Shown here piece after piece: positions 43,535-50,726 of a stretch of 64,000 bases of DNA (within the stretch, counting starts at the first letter, position 1; every line of letters begins with the position of its first letter). The notes below the pieces were generated by a model. That model was given only the letters and a program-made list of their open reading frames with translations, was not told where the DNA came from and made no database searches. The position numbers and the translations under genes were made by a program. The stretch comes from Chitinophaga sp. 180180018-3 (GTDB lineage: Bacteria; Bacteroidota; Bacteroidia; Chitinophagales; Chitinophagaceae), in the NCBI RefSeq assembly GCF_037893185.1, contig NZ_CP140772.1, positions 4,712,001 to 4,776,000 of the forward strand, written 5' to 3'.

Positions 43535-46500
43535 TTAAGACACTCTTTCTTTTGCTGTTATCCCCAGATAACCAAGATACCTGTCCAGCAGCTGCTTATC
43601 AAACACCGGCTCCTCAATTCCTGAGCCATGGAGGAACTCGTCTACATTGTCCTTGTGCCATTCGTAGGTATCCTGGTACAGCTCTACCGTCGACAACCCC
43701 TCATGCATATTATCCCTGAACAAACTGGTGAGCGGATACAGGCGGTTTGTTGGCTCGTCTTCCCACTGTTTTCTCCACTCCTTATAAGGCAGTCCTTTCA
43801 TCTTCAGGTCATAGTGTTGCAACAGCAGATCGAAAAAGGCGGTTAACGTGAGGTTATGCTCCGGCGAGGCAATCAGGTTGAACTTTTGTCCGATCGCATT
43901 CCGGTTCTTTGTGATATGCACAATCGCTTTTGCCATATAATCCACCGTGATAAGTCCTTCTCTTAACTCGCGGAGTAGCGGATAAGAACCATACTCCACG
44001 CAGTTCTTCACCAGACCTGACCACCATTGGTAAGGAGCGGAAGCACCGGATTCGCTATGGCACATCGCGTATCCCAAACGATAAGTGATCACCGGCAGCC
44101 CCTGTGCGGCAGCCAGGTCTGCTACGGCTTCCATTACCCATTTACTTCTTACATAACCAATGTCTTTACTCACCGCCAGCAGGTTCTGGGCAATGTCGTC
44201 GGTTTCCTTCATGACTGTTTTGCCGGTGAATACATGCCCCCAGCTATAAACAGAAATAGTGGAAAGCAAAGCGAGACATTTAGTTTTTCCTGCACCTGCA
44301 AAACGGATGATCTCCCTCAGCCCATCTACGTTGGGGCGTTTCATATAGGAATACGGCTCGATAAAATTGACGGAACTGCCCGAATGGTAAACCACCTCCA
44401 GTTTCTCTGCCAGTTCATCGAACTTCTCCTGCGACAGGCCCAGGTGCTGTTGCGAAAAGTCGCCTACCACCGGTATAATCCGGTGCTTTTGCGCCTCACG
44501 GATATTGATATGATAGGTCGTAAAGGTGTGATAGATCTTTTCCATCGCATGGTACTCATCTTTCGCTCTCACGAGGCAGTACACCGTTGCCCGCGTATGA
44601 TCCAGCAGCTCCTGCAGCAGGTGTATCCCAACGAAACCGGTGGCGCCCGTCAGCATCACGGCCGACTGATGCTCCAGCACGGAATAATCGAAATCGTTCC
44701 GGAACGTGACATCCGGCAGCAGCCATGCATCCTTTTGCAGCTCCACGTATGGTTCTACATCTTCCAGGCCCGGTTCCACGGTGGAAGCCAGTTTCGTTCT
44801 GTTGTCGATTTCAGCGGCCAACGCCCGGAGTACCGGGAACTGATATACGTCGCGGATATAAATCTTCATATTCAGCCGGGATCTCAGTTGTGTGGCCATT
44901 GCAGCCACCAGCAGGGAATCCCCGCCAATGTCGAAGAAGCTATCGGTATAATGTACAAACGGCCGTTCCAGCAACCCGGCCCATACCTGTGCAATGAGCT
45001 GTTCTGTAGCTGTGCCGCCTTCTTCCTGTTCCATATTTTCCGGTGCTGCCTGTTCTGCCAACGCCACCAGCCGGGCTTTGTCCATTTTTCCGTTCGCCGT
45101 TACCGGAATCTCATTCAAACAAATAAAACGGGCCGGGATCATATAACCAGGCAGCTCTTCCCTGAGCTGCTGCCGCGCCAGCGCAATGCCCTGCTGTTCG
45201 TTGGGATGCTCCTGCACAATGAACGCCACGAGGTATTTATTCTTACGGCTGTTTTCCATGGTGATCACCGCGGCATTGCTGATATGAGAAAGCAGTGTCA
45301 GCGCCTTTTCCACTTCTCCCAGCTCAACACGGAAGCCGCGTATCTTCACCTGGTTATCGATCCTGCCGAGGAATTCAATGCTGCCATCCGGCAGCCAACG
45401 GGCAAGATCACCGGTTTTATAGAGCTTCTGACCTGGCGCAAACGGATGATCTACAAATTTTGTATCTGTCAGCTGCTGATTATGGAGATACCCTTTGGCG
45501 ATGCCAATTCCACTCAGGCAAAGCTCCCCAACAGCACTTTCCGCCACTGGCTGTAAATGCTGATCAAGTATTAAAGCCCTTGTTCCGGGAATTGGCTGAC
45601 CAATGGAAGATACATACGCCCCATTTACATCCCTTACCTGACGCCAGGTAGCAAATATGGTATACTCAGTAGGTCCGTAGTAATCTACCAGCTGGTACGA
45701 CAGGCCATCTGTCAACACCGGTTTCAGCTTCTCCCCTCCGGTAAATAAATACTGTAGCTGCAAACCAGACTGCTCCCGGCTCAGCGCCACTATTTCCGGT
45801 GCGAGCACCGCTGGCGTATAGGCGTGGGTGATACCATTACGTTCATAAAAGGCAAACAACTGCGCTGTATCAATCCTTTCCTCATCTGTGGCGATAAACA
45901 GCGTTGCGCCCGACAGCAGCGCCGACCATAACTCCCAGACGGAAATGTCGAATGCCAGTCCGGCTACCAGCGTAAGCCTGCATTCTTTGCTTACCCCGAA
46001 ATGCCGGATATGCCAGGTGATCAGATGCTGCACCGCTTTATGGGTCACCATTACGCCTTTAGGCTGACCAGTAGATCCGGAGGTGTAAATCACATAAGCA
46101 AGATCGTCGGCATCCGGTACCAGTTCCAGTGGTTCCGGCGCGGGCAGTGCTGGCAGCTTATCCGAATACAACACCGTAGTATCCTGCAGCTGTACTGACC
46201 GCGAAAACAGGGACGATTGGGTAATGATCACCGTTGCCTCCACATCTGCAATAATAAAGGCTACCCGCTTTGGCGGATAAGCTGCATCAATGGGCACATA
46301 GGCTGCGCCGGTTTTCAGCACCGCCAGCACAGCGATCACCCATTCAACAGATCGCTCCAGGTAAACCGGTACATAACTGCCTTTTTTAACGCCATGGGCA
46401 GTAAGCAACCGGGCCAGCTGGTTACTGCGCTGGTCCAGCTCTTCGTAAGAAAGTTTGCTACCGTTGAAGTCCACTGCAATGTTCCCAGGCACGCTATGCG

Positions 46501-46603
46501 CCGTTTTTCGGAATAAGGACACCAGTGTTTCATGTGGGTGGAAATCGGGAGACACGTGCGGGTCAATCGCTTCCCGGTCACGGGAAGAAAATAGGATAGT
46601 CAT
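43535..46603 (-). CDS. NRPS-like enzyme: adenylation, carrier and thioester-reductase domains
   Basis: The 1022-residue protein has an adenylation domain (about 20-520: YVIYTSGSTGQPKGVMVTHK, FDISVWELWSALL, YYGPTEYTIF, GRIDNQVKIRGFRVELGE, TANGKMDKA). A peptidyl-carrier domain follows (about 545-615) with the phosphopantetheine serine in FFDIGGDSLL. The C-terminal NAD(P)H thioester reductase begins VMLTGATGFVGIHLLQELL and has a candidate YVRSKWV active-site segment. It lacks a condensation domain. It should activate one amino or other carboxylic acid, load it as a thioester and release it as an aldehyde or alcohol. The aspartate of FDIS suggests an alpha-amino acid substrate. A phosphopantetheinyl transferase is needed but none is nearby. 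Confidence 0.94.
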   Translation of the reverse strand: MTILFSSRDREAIDPHVSPDFHPHETLVSLFRKTAHSVPGNIAVDFNGSKLSYEELDQRSNQLARLLTAHGVKKGSYVPVYLERSVEWVIAVLAVLKTGAAYVPIDAAYPPKRVAFIIADVEATVIITQSSLFSRSVQLQDTTVLYSDKLPALPAPEPLELVPDADDLAYVIYTSGSTGQPKGVMVTHKAVQHLITWHIRHFGVSKECRLTLVAGLAFDISVWELWSALLSGATLFIATDEERIDTAQLFAFYERNGITHAYTPAVLAPEIVALSREQSGLQLQYLFTGGEKLKPVLTDGLSYQLVDYYGPTEYTIFATWRQVRDVNGAYVSSIGQPIPGTRALILDQHLQPVAESAVGELCLSGIGIAKGYLHNQQLTDTKFVDHPFAPGQKLYKTGDLARWLPDGSIEFLGRIDNQVKIRGFRVELGEVEKALTLLSHISNAAVITMENSRKNKYLVAFIVQEHPNEQQGIALARQQLREELPGYMIPARFICLNEIPVTANGKMDKARLVALAEQAAPENMEQEEGGTATEQLIAQVWAGLLERPFVHYTDSFFDIGGDSLLVAAMATQLRSRLNMKIYIRDVYQFPVLRALAAEIDNRTKLASTVEPGLEDVEPYVELQKDAWLLPDVTFRNDFDYSVLEHQSAVMLTGATGFVGIHLLQELLDHTRATVYCLVRAKDEYHAMEKIYHTFTTYHINIREAQKHRIIPVVGDFSQQHLGLSQEKFDELAEKLEVVYHSGSSVNFIEPYSYMKRPNVDGLREIIRFAGAGKTKCLALLSTISVYSWGHVFTGKTVMKETDDIAQNLLAVSKDIGYVRSKWVMEAVADLAAAQGLPVITYRLGYAMCHSESGASAPYQWWSGLVKNCVEYGSYPLLRELREGLITVDYMAKAIVHITKNRNAIGQKFNLIASPEHNLTLTAFFDLLLQHYDLKMKGLPYKEWRKQWEDEPTNRLYPLTSLFRDNMHEGLSTVELYQDTYEWHKDNVDEFLHGSGIEEPVFDKQLLDRYLGYLGITAKERVS

Positions 46604-46631
46604 GTTTCTTTAAGGTTTTAATGAGAGATAT

Positions 46632-46641
46632 GGTCTAGACC
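46632..46641. promoter_or_regulatory. Palindrome upstream of the NRPS-like gene
   Basis: GGTCTAGACC is a perfect 10-bp palindrome, 29 bp upstream of the start codon at 46603. It is close to a TAATTTG stretch that differs from the -7 consensus by one missing base. It may be an operator for a dimeric repressor. Confidence 0.35.
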
Positions 46642-46684
46642 GTTCGCAAATTATCATGCCCCACTCACGTATTATTGCAGTGGG

Positions 46685-46716
46685 AAAAAAAATTGGGAGC
46701 CATGTGAGGCTCCCAA
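46685..46716 (-). terminator. Intrinsic terminator, copy F
   Basis: Perfect 9-bp arms (46693-46701 and 46708-46716) with a six-base loop are followed on the minus strand by a run of eight T. It terminates the five-gene minus-strand cluster starting at 50167. The sequence entering it is nearly the same as that at copy G near 50633-50670. Confidence 0.85.
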
Positions 46717-46802
46717 TAATTTTCAACAAAACTCCTATATGATGGTCAGCAACGGCAGGCTTCATATCGATTTACGTGCCTGCCTGCCGAAAACCCGTAT
46801 TC
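46713..46802 (-). pseudogene. Remnant of the 3' end of a TPR/barrel gene (direct repeat F)
   Basis: In the frame immediately after the stop of the 46824 gene, the minus strand reads FSAGRHVNRYEACRC then a TGA at 46746-46748. The end of the intact gene at 50667 reads LAPGRYVNQYDAYLL. The motif GR-VN-Y-A is shared, with a 15-base deletion before the stop. The following 38 bases match copy G at 32 positions. This looks like a decayed 3' end of a homologue of the 50667 gene together with its terminator. Confidence 0.6.
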
Positions 46803-46823
46803 ATCAACGTCTGACGCGACGGT

Positions 46824-47402
46824 TTAAAATTCCACATCATCACCAATATTTCCACCTTGTTCTTTCGCAAATTTCTCAGCATATTCCGCCTGTTTCTGTT
46901 GTTGATAATTGGCCCAATAGTGCACTTGCTCATAATTGTCACTTTGGGCTTCTGCCTGAGAAGCATTTGCCCATTTCACGGCCGCGCTCTGGAAATCGCC
47001 CAATGTAATTCCGAAATTGTCTAATATCCACTGCGCACCATCATAACCATACTGGTAGGCCGCTATTCTGGCGCCACAAAGTTCTTCGTAGAAATGGCGG
47101 TCCGCTTTCAGCTTTTCAAGATTCTCATTGCCTTCGGCACTGGTTTGTGGTTTCAGACCACTTAATTTTGGATGATTATCTGCTTCTCCAAAATACTGAC
47201 CGAACACAGTGATGATTTCAAAGTTTTTGTCTTCCTGCATACGGGTTACCCACAATGCCGAAGCTTCTTCATAAACGGCATTTTCAATACCTAATGCTTT
47301 GAGAATGTCGTCCTGCGATATTCCTGACGCAATTTTTGCGGAAATAGTGGCATAATCATAAAGTGAAACGCCGTGAATGGGCTCTAATAATGGATTACTC
47401 AT
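46824..47402 (-). CDS. Uncharacterised cytoplasmic protein of the SPFH cluster
   Basis: The 192-residue soluble protein has no signal or membrane segment. It begins NPLLEPIHGVSLYDYATISA and contains a helical region resembling a four-helix or tandem-helix unit, with MQEDKNFEIITVFGQYFGEA and a glutamine-rich end (ANYQQQKQAEYAEKFAKEQG). I do not recognise its function. It is the last gene of the minus-strand cluster, 20 bp after the coiled-coil/zinc-ribbon gene, and is followed by a remnant of an unrelated gene and a strong terminator. Confidence 0.85.
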   Translation of the reverse strand: MSNPLLEPIHGVSLYDYATISAKIASGISQDDILKALGIENAVYEEASALWVTRMQEDKNFEIITVFGQYFGEADNHPKLSGLKPQTSAEGNENLEKLKADRHFYEELCGARIAAYQYGYDGAQWILDNFGITLGDFQSAAVKWANASQAEAQSDNYEQVHYWANYQQQKQAEYAEKFAKEQGGNIGDDVEF

Positions 47403-47422
47403 ATTTTGTTATTTTTGATATT

Positions 47423-48337
47423 TTAATTTTTAGAATTTGACTCATGATAGTCCTGAAGCATTCGTTGATAAAACCGCTCATGCTCCGCGGTAAGCGCAGG
47501 GTTAATCTTATTCCACTCATCAAACATCGCCCGCAGATAATTTTCATATAGCTTAATAGTGTCCCTTCCGGCATTTTCCCATTGCTGTATAGCGTCTGTC
47601 AATGCCACTGCCAGCTTGCTTTTTTCATGGCTGTTTCGTTCAAAAGCAGCATCCAATTCCAGTTTGTGCTTTTGCTGAAACATTTCCTGCTCCAACCGGG
47701 CATTGTTCTGATAAGCTTTTAATAAATGGTCGGTTCTTTTTTCGGCCAACGAGCGACCAAGATGTTCTAACGACTTTGCCTGCGAACTGGGCTCAAATGT
47801 ATTTCGGGTCCCGCAAAACGGACAAGTAATGTAAGTGGTCGTGAAGTAAACTTTATCAATGGTTAAACCGCCTCCACATTGCGTACAAAGGAATTTATCC
47901 TTTATGCGTTCATATTCGTCCAGGATATATTGGTATTGGGCTTCCAAATCTTCTGAAAATGTAGCATCTATGCTCTCCCGGTAACGCTGCACCAATTCAT
48001 CCAGGTCATTGTAGCGGTCATAACAAACGCTACGCATGTCGTAAAAGAGTTTGCTTAGTGCTGCATCATGCCGGGGATATTCGTAATTAATGATCTTTTC
48101 TTCCATCACGTCATGCGCTTTTTTACGAATGCTTTCAACCTGACCTAATACTGCCGATTTCATCCGATGATAAGCTTGCTTGTAAGCATCATCATCATTG
48201 TTGTTCATTTCCTGAAGCTCGGAGATAGAAGCTTCTCCAAACTCTTCCAGCCTGGCTTTTAATTTGTCTACAAACGTAACAAAGCGTTGTTGCGTGTCTC
48301 GCATTTCATTCCTGATAACAGAGGGGTCGTAGCTCAT
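47423..48337 (-). CDS. Coiled-coil protein with zinc ribbon (SPFH cluster)
   Basis: The 304-residue protein is helical and charged throughout and has a central zinc ribbon CTQCGG...CPFCG (about 165-192). The N-terminal 160 residues and the C-terminal 100 residues look like coiled coils. There is no membrane segment. In the B. subtilis pspA-ydjGHI locus a zinc-ribbon protein acts with the SPFH-like protein YdjI in membrane stress. This gene could fill a similar place, or that of a PspA-like coiled-coil protein, but no sequence identity is claimed. Confidence 0.82.
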   Translation of the reverse strand: MSYDPSVIRNEMRDTQQRFVTFVDKLKARLEEFGEASISELQEMNNNDDDAYKQAYHRMKSAVLGQVESIRKKAHDVMEEKIINYEYPRHDAALSKLFYDMRSVCYDRYNDLDELVQRYRESIDATFSEDLEAQYQYILDEYERIKDKFLCTQCGGGLTIDKVYFTTTYITCPFCGTRNTFEPSSQAKSLEHLGRSLAEKRTDHLLKAYQNNARLEQEMFQQKHKLELDAAFERNSHEKSKLAVALTDAIQQWENAGRDTIKLYENYLRAMFDEWNKINPALTAEHERFYQRMLQDYHESNSKN

Positions 48338-48345
48338 GAATTATT

Positions 48346-48597
48346 TTAATGTTGTGGAGAGTTATCTTCTTTCTTTATATTAATACCATCAGTTAATGTT
48401 ACCGACATAAAAGTAAAACCGCAATAAGCACAATGCGTCAGCCCATCCTGCTGTGCGCGTCCTGCTCCGCAATTAGGGCAGTCTTTGGCTTTCATGCCAG
48501 CGGCTTTATCTTCCTGTTCACCGCCATAGGTCTGCTGTTCCCGGGCTTTCTGCTTCATCCGTTCTAAAAGAGAAAGCGGCTTCTTGTTTTCTTCCAT
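48346..48597 (-). CDS. Small zinc-ribbon protein (SPFH cluster)
   Basis: The ATG at 48597 gives 83 residues. The longer frame starting at 48654 overlaps the SPFH gene and reads through its SHOCT end. The N-terminal part is basic and helical (LSLLERMKQKAREQQTYGG), and the C-terminal part is a zinc ribbon CPNCG...CAYCG. It sits 4 bp after the SPFH stop and 8 bp before the next start. It likely works with the flanking genes as an adaptor. Confidence 0.85.
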   Translation of the reverse strand: MEENKKPLSLLERMKQKAREQQTYGGEQEDKAAGMKAKDCPNCGAGRAQQDGLTHCAYCGFTFMSVTLTDGINIKKEDNSPQH

Positions 48598-48601
48598 AGC
48601 T

Positions 48602-49549
48602 TTATAGTTTGTCGATGAGCTCCGCTTTTTTCGCTTTGTATTCGGATTCGTCAATCAATCCGCCCTCAAAAAGGGTTTTCAGCTTTTGCAGTTTTGCTGT
48701 GATATCATCTGTATTATTTGGGGATTGGGCCTGTTGCTGTATCTGGTTCATCATCATGCCGGCCATCATTCCATTGGCAGTAGCCTGGTTGGCTACAGTT
48801 CCCTGCTGTCCTATAGCATTAGCCGTGTTAAAACGGGCGTATTTTTCCATGTCGCTCACCATGTTCATGTTGGTGATTTTATCATAATGGGCCGACACTT
48901 CTTCGGGAAGGGTTACACTACTGATGGTAAACGTTATCAGTTCGATACCAAACTGTGCGAAATAGGGCTTCAGGGAAGGTGCTACTTTCCTGCCCAGTTC
49001 CGTGAGATTGCCTGCTACGTCTTTTACGGACATATTCTCCTGCGCCAATACCTCCCCAAATTTAGGGGCGATAAAATCCCTTAACTCGTGCTGTAATTCG
49101 AAAATATTGAACGTTTCATAAGAACCTGCGTATTGACGGAAGAATGTTCCAAAGTCGCGAATCTGGATATCAAATGTCCCGAACGCCCGTATCCGAACCT
49201 GCCCAAATTCGGGATCACGCATCATCACCGGAGCCGGCGTGCCCCATTTGTTATTGACAAACTGACGGGTATTTACAAAATAAACGTCGGCTTTAAATGG
49301 ACTATTGAAACCATATTTCCAACCTTTTAATCTACTCAAAAGAGGGATATTTTCGGTACTCAGGGTATGCAGCCCCGGTGCAAAAACATCCGCAAGCTGT
49401 CCTTCATTAAGAAATACGACAGCCTGGGATTCTCTCACTGTCAGCTTTGCACCATTCTTGATTTCCTTGTCTTCATCTTTGTATTTCCACATCAGCAGAT
49501 TGGGATCCGGTGTGATTGCTTCGATGATTTCTATAAATGGCAGGTTCAT
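48602..49549 (-). CDS. SPFH-domain (virion-core-like/YdjI-like) protein with SHOCT domain
   Basis: The 315-residue protein begins with the YdjI/virion-core pattern of the SPFH superfamily (ITPDPNLLMWKYKDEDKEI, then VRESQAVVFLNEGQLADVF and APGLHTLSTENIPLL). It carries a band-7-like helical region to about residue 235. It ends with a SHOCT module (about 280-315, KLKTLFEGGLIDESEYKAKK). It lacks a membrane segment, as does YdjI, which recruits PspA to stressed membrane in Bacillus. Length is close to the B. subtilis protein. It heads a cluster with two zinc-ribbon proteins. Confidence 0.92.
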   Translation of the reverse strand: MNLPFIEIIEAITPDPNLLMWKYKDEDKEIKNGAKLTVRESQAVVFLNEGQLADVFAPGLHTLSTENIPLLSRLKGWKYGFNSPFKADVYFVNTRQFVNNKWGTPAPVMMRDPEFGQVRIRAFGTFDIQIRDFGTFFRQYAGSYETFNIFELQHELRDFIAPKFGEVLAQENMSVKDVAGNLTELGRKVAPSLKPYFAQFGIELITFTISSVTLPEEVSAHYDKITNMNMVSDMEKYARFNTANAIGQQGTVANQATANGMMAGMMMNQIQQQAQSPNNTDDITAKLQKLKTLFEGGLIDESEYKAKKAELIDKL

Positions 49550-49624
49550 ATGCTGGTATATATTTTATATGGTTAAAACAATTTCTCAGAGGCGGTTTAT
49601 CAGTCAGGGGGTTAAGCCAGCATA

Positions 49625-50167
49625 CTACCGCTCAATTTTCCGGCCTACGATTTTTTCCAACTCCAAAAACATACCGTCAATTGTCAACACCTGCAGGTCG
49701 GGGTGATTCCTCAACCAAGCCGAGTTTAAATCAATAAGATCTTCTCCCAGACTGTAAAACGAGTCATTTTTCAACTTGTCTCTGGTTGCATTCGGTCCAA
49801 AATACTGGCTTTCCAAATAGCTTTGAAGCGCTTCTTTTTCTAAAGCCTCTACTTTTGAACATTGTTCGAGAAATAAATCCAAATGCTTTAGTGCCCCTAT
49901 TTTCTTTAATCCACTTTTTATGATTTCATTCATCCCGGGCGACCATTGGGTATTCCACACAAATTGGGAAAAGTTTCCATTTTTATATTGGGCCATGTAA
50001 TAATCAATATAGTAACTCGTCACCGCGTCTTCGTGTATATATTCTTCATCAATCCCTTCCTCTGCTAATAGATTTACGACGCTGATATTAGAACCTATCA
50101 ATTCGTAAGGATCATTACTACCGTAAGATTTTTCGGATACGATTATCTTGTCCAATTTCTTGTTCAT
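49625..50167 (-). CDS. DUF4375/DMP19-like protein
   Basis: The 180-residue soluble protein shows the DUF4375 pattern: YYIDYYMAQYKNGNFSQFVW near the middle and a C-terminal LRNHPDLQVLTIDGMFLELE segment. Members have been linked to phosphatase regulation and DNA mimicry in a few species, but the function is generally unknown. It is the first gene of the minus-strand cluster. The 75 bp to the SPFH gene could hold a second promoter. Confidence 0.8.
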   Translation of the reverse strand: MNKKLDKIIVSEKSYGSNDPYELIGSNISVVNLLAEEGIDEEYIHEDAVTSYYIDYYMAQYKNGNFSQFVWNTQWSPGMNEIIKSGLKKIGALKHLDLFLEQCSKVEALEKEALQSYLESQYFGPNATRDKLKNDSFYSLGEDLIDLNSAWLRNHPDLQVLTIDGMFLELEKIVGRKIER

Positions 50168-50592
50168 TGCTGTTTTACAATTTTAGTAGTTGTTGACTGA
50201 TGAATGTCCTTTGGGGTTACCCTTTCAATTTTAAATTTAAAAAAATAACTATGCGTTATTTATCAACGTTATTTCAACAGCTCAACTATTTGTACTTTTT
50301 ATATGATTTAGAAAGTGATACAAAAATCAAAAGTTTGATTCCTTTTGCCAAACAATTGATTTCTACAGAATATCTACTAAGCAAAAAACAATGACTACAA
50401 AACGACTACATAAGTTACAATAAATTAAAAATCAATGTATAACAAACATTAAAAACACACATACTCCCATCGGACAAAAGCAGTGTTTTTTGCAATTTCA
50501 TCAAATGTAGCTAAAGAGGCTGATAATATTTTGGGGAGATATTTTCACAGGAACCAATTTGTTTATGGGAGAGTGTGTCCGGCGGCTACGCG
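50168..50592. other. AT-rich upstream region of the SPFH cluster
   Basis: About 425 bp of strongly AT-rich sequence with no firm gene. A 64-codon plus-strand frame (50200-50394) has weak coding character. On the minus strand TACATTTG (50509-50502) fits the TAnnTTTG box but lies about 335 bp from the first start codon, so the promoter of the cluster is not settled. Confidence 0.5.
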
Positions 50593-50636
50593 AAAAAATT
50601 TGGGGCCCTCATGCACTCACAAGCACATGGGCCCCA
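50593..50636 (-). terminator. Intrinsic terminator, copy G
   Basis: Perfect 8-bp arms TGGGGCCC (50601-50608) and GGGCCCCA (50629-50636) are followed on the minus strand by AAATTTTTT. It ends the exopolysaccharide-type operon 31 bp after its last stop codon. Confidence 0.85.
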
Positions 50637-50726
50637 CTGGTTTTCAACAAAGCTCTTATATGATGGTTAGAAGTTCCAGAGGAACAGCAGATAGGCATCG
50701 TACTGGTTTACATACCGGCCTGGCGC
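50632..50726 (-). repeat. Direct repeat G overlapping the end of the TPR/barrel gene
   Basis: From the terminator arm through the stop codon into the last coding codons, this stretch aligns with 46711-46787. Outside the coding part 32 of 38 positions agree. In the coding part about 17 of 24 bases agree over the GR-VN-Y codons. Both copies have the same orientation and bracket the SPFH cluster. Confidence 0.65.

Noticed and set aside
44027..45556. 509-codon plus-strand open frame
   Set aside because: It is antisense to the adenylation and carrier domains of the NRPS-like gene, whose motifs are complete. Its translation has no domain and a shadow-like residue mix.
43535..46603. Specific substrate from the adenylation pocket residues
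   Set aside because: Pocket positions can be guessed only roughly by eye and the result does not match a code I trust, so no amino acid is named.
50200..50394. 64-codon plus-strand frame
   Set aside because: It is very AT-rich with no motif or neighbour relation. It may be a chance frame or a remnant; the evidence is too weak to call.
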